Assembly: GCA_019449415.1 (NCBI GenBank)
Contig: JAGRPP010000026.1
Location: 1-64,000, forward strand
Reading direction: 5' to 3'
DNA: 64,000 nt
Origin: Geothrix sp.
GTDB taxonomy: Bacteria > Acidobacteriota > Holophagae > Holophagales > Holophagaceae
The translations under genes and the position numbers were made by a program. Each line of letters begins with the position of its first letter. Within the stretch, counting starts at the first letter, position 1. Shown piece by piece: positions 60,340-64,000 of this stretch. Under the pieces are notes generated by a model. That model was not told the origin of the DNA and searched no databases. It was given only the letters and a program-made list of their open reading frames with translations.

Positions 60340-61678
60340 GAACTGCGACCGCCTTCCTGCTCGGCGCCTTCCTGGCCAGCGCCATTCGGGGCGGCGAACC
60401 CCTCAGTCTGGCCAGGGCCCTGAGGCTGGCCGGAACGGCCTCCCAGGCTGCGGATGCCTCCCGGCTCAGTCTGGCGGGGGCCCGGGAGGAGACCGCCCAG
60501 ATAAAGGGGCTCTACTGGCGGGAATTCAGTTCCAGGGGGGCTATCGGGTCGTGGACCATCGGCCGGAACTGCTGAGCCAGCCCATGAGGATCGGGCCCCT
60601 CGCCGTGCCCTCCCAGGTCTTCCCCATCGAAGATCGGCAATCCTGGCGCTACAAAGCCTCCATCCAATACCTGCTGTGGGATTTCGGCCGGCGGGAAGGG
60701 GCGATGTCGGCCTCCCGCGCCCGGGAGGAGGCCGTGGCGCACGCCGGTCAGGCCGACCTGCAGAAAACGCAGGGCGAGGTGGCCGCACGGTATTTCAGCC
60801 TCCTGAACCTGAAGGCCCAGAAACGGGTTCTGGCCCAGCGTGGCAAGGCCCTGGAAAGCCATCTGGGCCAGGCCAGGGCCCTCTTCGAGCAGGGGGTGGT
60901 GGCCCGCAACGACCTCCTTCGCACCGAAGTGGCCCTCCGCGCCGTGGGCGACGCGGACCATGCCCTGGATCAGGCCTACGCTTCCGCCCTCGAGGCGCTC
61001 AATGTCGCCATGGGCCTTCCCGCCGAAACCCCGCAGGAGCTGCCGGAGACTCTTGAGGGCCCGCCCGCCCTGCCCTGGGATGAGCCTGCCTGCCGGACCT
61101 TGGCCACCAGCCGGAACGAAACCGTGCGCAGCGCCCGGGCCAAGATCCAGGCCCTGTCGGATCAGGCGGGGTACCGCCGCAAGGACCGCCTGCCGACGGT
61201 GGCCGCGGAGGCGAGCCACACCTACGCCCAGAACCCCTACATGGTCCATGACCACGACACGAGCCTCTTCGTCGGCCTGTCCTGGAAGGTCTTCGACGGG
61301 GGGATCCGCACTGCCCGGATCCGCCAGGCGGAAGCGGAAACCACCCGTGCCCGCCGGGATCTCCAGGAAGCGGAGCGCCAGGCGGGTCACACCGCGGCAG
61401 CGGCCCTGAGGGCCTTCCGGCAGTCCCTGCGCGAAATGGAAACGGCCGGAATGAATATGGCCTCGGCCGAGGAGAACCTCCGCATCGTGGGCGACCAGTA
61501 CCGCGAAGGGCTGGTGCGGAACACGGATGTCCTGGACGCCGAGTCCGTGCTCGCCGAAAGCCGCAGCGCCCTGGCAGACCGCAGATACCGGGCCTATGCC
61601 CAGCAAGCCGCCCTGCTGGTGGCACTGGGCGAGGACCTTCCGGCCTTCTTTGAAACGCGTTCCCCCCGGGAGAAGTGA
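60336..61678 (+). pseudogene. TolC-family efflux gene with one-base frameshift
   Basis: The frame from ATG 60336 (overlapping the TetR stop) encodes a signal peptide and the first TolC helix up to QIKGLYWRE, then shifts and stops at 60575. The rest of TolC (QFQGGYRVVDH to the end at 61678) is open in another frame. Reading gaaattcag in place of gaattcag near 60521-60525 would restore a 447-codon gene. Everything after the shift looks well conserved (YLLWDFGRREGA, FDGGIRTARIRQAEAET). It may be a recent mutation, a sequencing error, or recoding. Confidence 0.8.
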
Positions 61679-61679
61679 G

Positions 61680-62681
61680 ATGGATGCCCCTGCGAAGAAG
61701 AAATGGATCTCCCTGGCGGCCATCCTCCTCCTCGCCGGCAGCGGTACGCTCTGGGCCCTCGTCCGGTGGCGCCACGGGCAGGTCTTCGTGAGCACCGACA
61801 ATGCCTATGTGAAGGGACATGTGACGGCCCTGGCCAGCCGCATCCCAGGGCCCCTCCTGGCGGTGTCGGTGCAGGAGAACGAGGCCGTCCGGGCCGGCCA
61901 GCCCCTGGCCACCTTGGATCCCCGGGACTACGACGCGGCCATCGCCCGGGGCGAAGCTTCGGAGGCGGAGGCCCGCAGCGCCCTCGCGCTGAACCAGGCC
62001 CAGATCGCCCAGGCCCAGGCCCAGCTCCAGTCCACCGAAAGCCAGCGAGCCCTGGCGGATCTCGAGAGGAAGCGCATGGCCGCCCTCTTCGAGCGGCAGT
62101 CCCTTCCCCGGCAGAAATACGACCAGGCCCTCACCGCCGAAGAGGTGGCCCGCGCGCAGGTGGCCGCCGCCCGGAAGCAGGTGGCCGCCGCCCAGGGGAT
62201 GCTGGGCGTGAGCCAGAGCAAGGTCCAGGTGGCCCAGGCGGCCCTGGCCCAGGCCCGGCTCCAGCGCTCCTACTGCACCCTCTTCGCCCCTTGTGATGGC
62301 GTGGTGAGCCGGAAGCTGGCAGAGCCCGGCATGGTGGTGGCGGCCGGGCAACCCCTGCTGGCCGTGGTGCCCCTGGGCCACTCGGATCTCTGGGTCGAGG
62401 CCAATTTCAAGGAGACCCAACTGCACCGCGTCCGCCCCGGTCAGAGGGTCCGGATGAGGACCGACCTCGATGACCGGACCTTCATGGGGACCGTGGAAAG
62501 TCTCTCCGCAGGCACGGGCGCGGCGTTCAGCCTCCTGCCGGCGGAGAACGCCACGGGGAACTGGGTGAAAGTCGTCCAGCGGCTGCCCGTGAAGATCCGG
62601 CTCGATGCGGATGCGGACCCGGACCATAAGCTCCGGCTGGGGTTGAGCGTGGAAGCCGAGATCGACACCCGGAGCCGCTGA
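61680..62681 (+). CDS. EmrA-type HlyD membrane fusion protein
   Basis: A 333-residue protein with an N-terminal membrane segment (ISLAAILLLAGSGTLWAL), then STDNAYVKGHVT typical of EmrA/HlyD partners of MFS pumps, a long coiled-coil hairpin and a C-terminal barrel (SDLWVEANFKETQL). The ATG lies two bases after the TolC stop with GGAG upstream. It pairs with the EmrB-like pump that follows. Confidence 0.93.
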   Translation: MDAPAKKKWISLAAILLLAGSGTLWALVRWRHGQVFVSTDNAYVKGHVTALASRIPGPLLAVSVQENEAVRAGQPLATLDPRDYDAAIARGEASEAEARSALALNQAQIAQAQAQLQSTESQRALADLERKRMAALFERQSLPRQKYDQALTAEEVARAQVAAARKQVAAAQGMLGVSQSKVQVAQAALAQARLQRSYCTLFAPCDGVVSRKLAEPGMVVAAGQPLLAVVPLGHSDLWVEANFKETQLHRVRPGQRVRMRTDLDDRTFMGTVESLSAGTGAAFSLLPAENATGNWVKVVQRLPVKIRLDADADPDHKLRLGLSVEAEIDTRSR

Positions 62682-62688
62682 GGTGGCC

Positions 62689-64000
62689 ATGGACGCTCCC
62701 CGCGGCCCTTCTCGCAAGTGGATCGTGGCCCTGACGACCATGCTCGGGACCTTCATGGAGGTCCTGGACACTTCCGTCGCGAATGTGGCGCTGCCCCACA
62801 TGAAGGGCACCTACGCCGCAGGCACGGACGAGATCACCTGGGTCATCACGAGCTACCTCGTCGCCAACGCCATCATCCTGCCCATCACCGGCTGGCTGGG
62901 CAGCTTCTTCGGCCGGAAGCGCCTCTACCTCTTCTGCCTGGCGCTCTTCACCCTCGCCAGCTTCGGGGCCGGGGCGGCCCCCACCCTGGGCTGGCTGATC
63001 CTCATGCGCGTGGTGCAGGGCCTGGCAGGTGGTGCGATGGTGCCCATGTCCCAGGCCATCACCCTCGAGGCCTTTCCCCAGGAGGAGCATGGCATGGCCT
63101 CCGCCCTCTTCGGCATCGGCGTCATCTTCGGGCCCATCCTTGGTCCCCTGGTGGGGGGCTGGATCACGGACAACTGGAGCTGGCCCTGGATCTTCTGGAT
63201 CAACATCCCCGTGGGTGTCCTGGCCTACTACCTGGCCTTCAGCTTCGTGGAGGATCCCGCCTACCTGCACAAACCCGAAGGCGCGGTGGACTACTGGAGC
63301 CTCATCTTCATCGCCGTGGGCCTGGGCTGCCTGGAACTCTTCCTGAGCCGCGGCGAGCGCCTGGACTGGTTCGCGTCGAACGCGGTGAAGGTCTTCGCCG
63401 GGCTGGCCGCTCTGGGGATCACGCTGTTCATCTGGCGTTCCCTCACCGCCGAGAACCCCCTGGTGGACCTCTCCATGTTCCGCCTACCGGAATTCGCCGG
63501 CGGCATGGCGCTCATCTTCATCGTGAGTTTCGGCCTCTATGCCGCGTTCATCCTGCTGCCGCTCTTCGTCCAGAACCTGCTGGGCTTCACACCCACCTGG
63601 GCTGGGCTCCTCCTAAGTCCCGGCGGCGTGGCCTCGGTGGTGGCCATGATCGCGGTGGGGCTGGCCATGGGCAAAGTGGATGTGCGGCTCATCGTGGCTG
63701 CCGGAGCGGCCTCCCTGGCTTATTCAGCCTGGCTGCTGACGCATGTGAACCTCCAGACGGGCATGGCCTACCTGGTCATGGCCTGGATCTTCCACGGACT
63801 GGGCCTCGGCTTCGTGTTCGTCCCCATCGCCACCGCCTCCATCCAACGCATCCCGCCGGCCCTCGTCGGCACCGCCTCGGGCATGTTCAACCTCATGCGG
63901 AACGAGGGCGGCAGCGTGGGCATCGCCGTGGCCAGCACGATCCTGGCGCAGCGGGCCCAGTTCCACCATGCCCGCCTCGCGGAACACATCACCCCCTTCA
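62689..64000 (+). CDS. EmrB/QacA-type MFS drug exporter (3' partial)
   Basis: The first 437 residues of a 14-helix DHA2 transporter, cut by the window edge. It has TTMLGTFMEVLDTSVANVAL (helix 1 motif), the loop GWLGSFFGRKRLY (motif A) and GPILGPLVGGWI (motif C). It would export drugs or fatty acids with proton influx through the EmrA adaptor and TolC. The ATG is preceded by GAGGTGG; it starts eight bases after the EmrA stop. Confidence 0.93.
   Translation, partial: MDAPRGPSRKWIVALTTMLGTFMEVLDTSVANVALPHMKGTYAAGTDEITWVITSYLVANAIILPITGWLGSFFGRKRLYLFCLALFTLASFGAGAAPTLGWLILMRVVQGLAGGAMVPMSQAITLEAFPQEEHGMASALFGIGVIFGPILGPLVGGWITDNWSWPWIFWINIPVGVLAYYLAFSFVEDPAYLHKPEGAVDYWSLIFIAVGLGCLELFLSRGERLDWFASNAVKVFAGLAALGITLFIWRSLTAENPLVDLSMFRLPEFAGGMALIFIVSFGLYAAFILLPLFVQNLLGFTPTWAGLLLSPGGVASVVAMIAVGLAMGKVDVRLIVAAGAASLAYSAWLLTHVNLQTGMAYLVMAWIFHGLGLGFVFVPIATASIQRIPPALVGTASGMFNLMRNEGGSVGIAVASTILAQRAQFHHARLAEHITPF

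Noticed and set aside
63990-64000. Truncated MFS gene
   Set aside because: The frame is still open at the last base; this is the window edge and not a broken gene.

Overview
The window is GC-rich chromosomal DNA with dense, mostly operonic genes and strong third-position GC. The gene set points to a Gram-negative respiratory bacterium: TolC/RND/HlyD tripartite pumps, outer-membrane barrel proteins, a membrane-anchored hexaheme NapC/NirT cytochrome, a trihaem lipoprotein and a cytochrome bd-type oxidase. My best guess is Acidobacteriota, Holophagae (Geothrix/Holophaga-like). This is inferred from gene content and was not tested by phylogeny. Both window edges cut genes: an SPFH protein at the left and an EmrB-type MFS pump at the right.

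Region by region. 1-5.6 kb: SPFH/SHOCT protein, then a leftward set (a biotinyl-fold protein lacking its lysine, a small biotin carrier, an enoyl-CoA hydratase, a CDF metal exporter), then ychF and a PilZ protein. 5.6-11.2 kb: a leftward signalling block with a STAS protein, an anti-sigma-type ATPase, a SpoIIE phosphatase, HtpX and a Ser/Thr kinase fused to a beta-helix. 11.3-19.4 kb: a GAF-like protein, a FYDLN zinc-ribbon protein, adenosine deaminase, tRNA-Arg and tRNA-Leu behind a duplicated leader, then tig, clpP, hisC and recQ. 19.6-25.2 kb: hexaheme cytochrome, cmk, a membrane HEAGH protein, cydAB and an OsmC protein.

25.2-32 kb holds an ArsR-controlled leftward operon: ArsR, TolC, HlyD, RND pump, DUF2892, DUF6132-like protein and rhodanese, possibly continuing to OsmC. 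32-42.4 kb: KdsC-like phosphatase, a small barrel protein, M3 and S9 peptidases, a DUF900 hydrolase, a protein-glutaminase-like protein without its catalytic cysteine, a trihaem lipoprotein, a 5'-nucleotidase and a thioesterase. 42.5-49 kb: MEMO and a fused AMMECR1-radical-SAM protein (AmmeMemoRadiSam system), a three-repeat secreted protein, and a large CHRD/PKD/cytochrome c protein. 49.1-49.6 kb is a low-information gap of unusual composition. 49.6-64 kb: mfd and two divergent TetR-controlled efflux operons, a leftward TolC-MFP-RND set and a rightward TolC-EmrA-EmrB set. The rightward TolC gene carries a one-base frameshift.

The strongest leads are the ArsR efflux/sulfur-handling operon with a palindrome inside its promoter; the cysteine-less protein-glutaminase homologue; the AMMECR1-radical-SAM fusion; the CHRD-PKD-heme protein; the frameshifted TolC; paired TetR boxes in the divergent promoter; and the duplicated tRNA leader beside a tRNA-like fragment.
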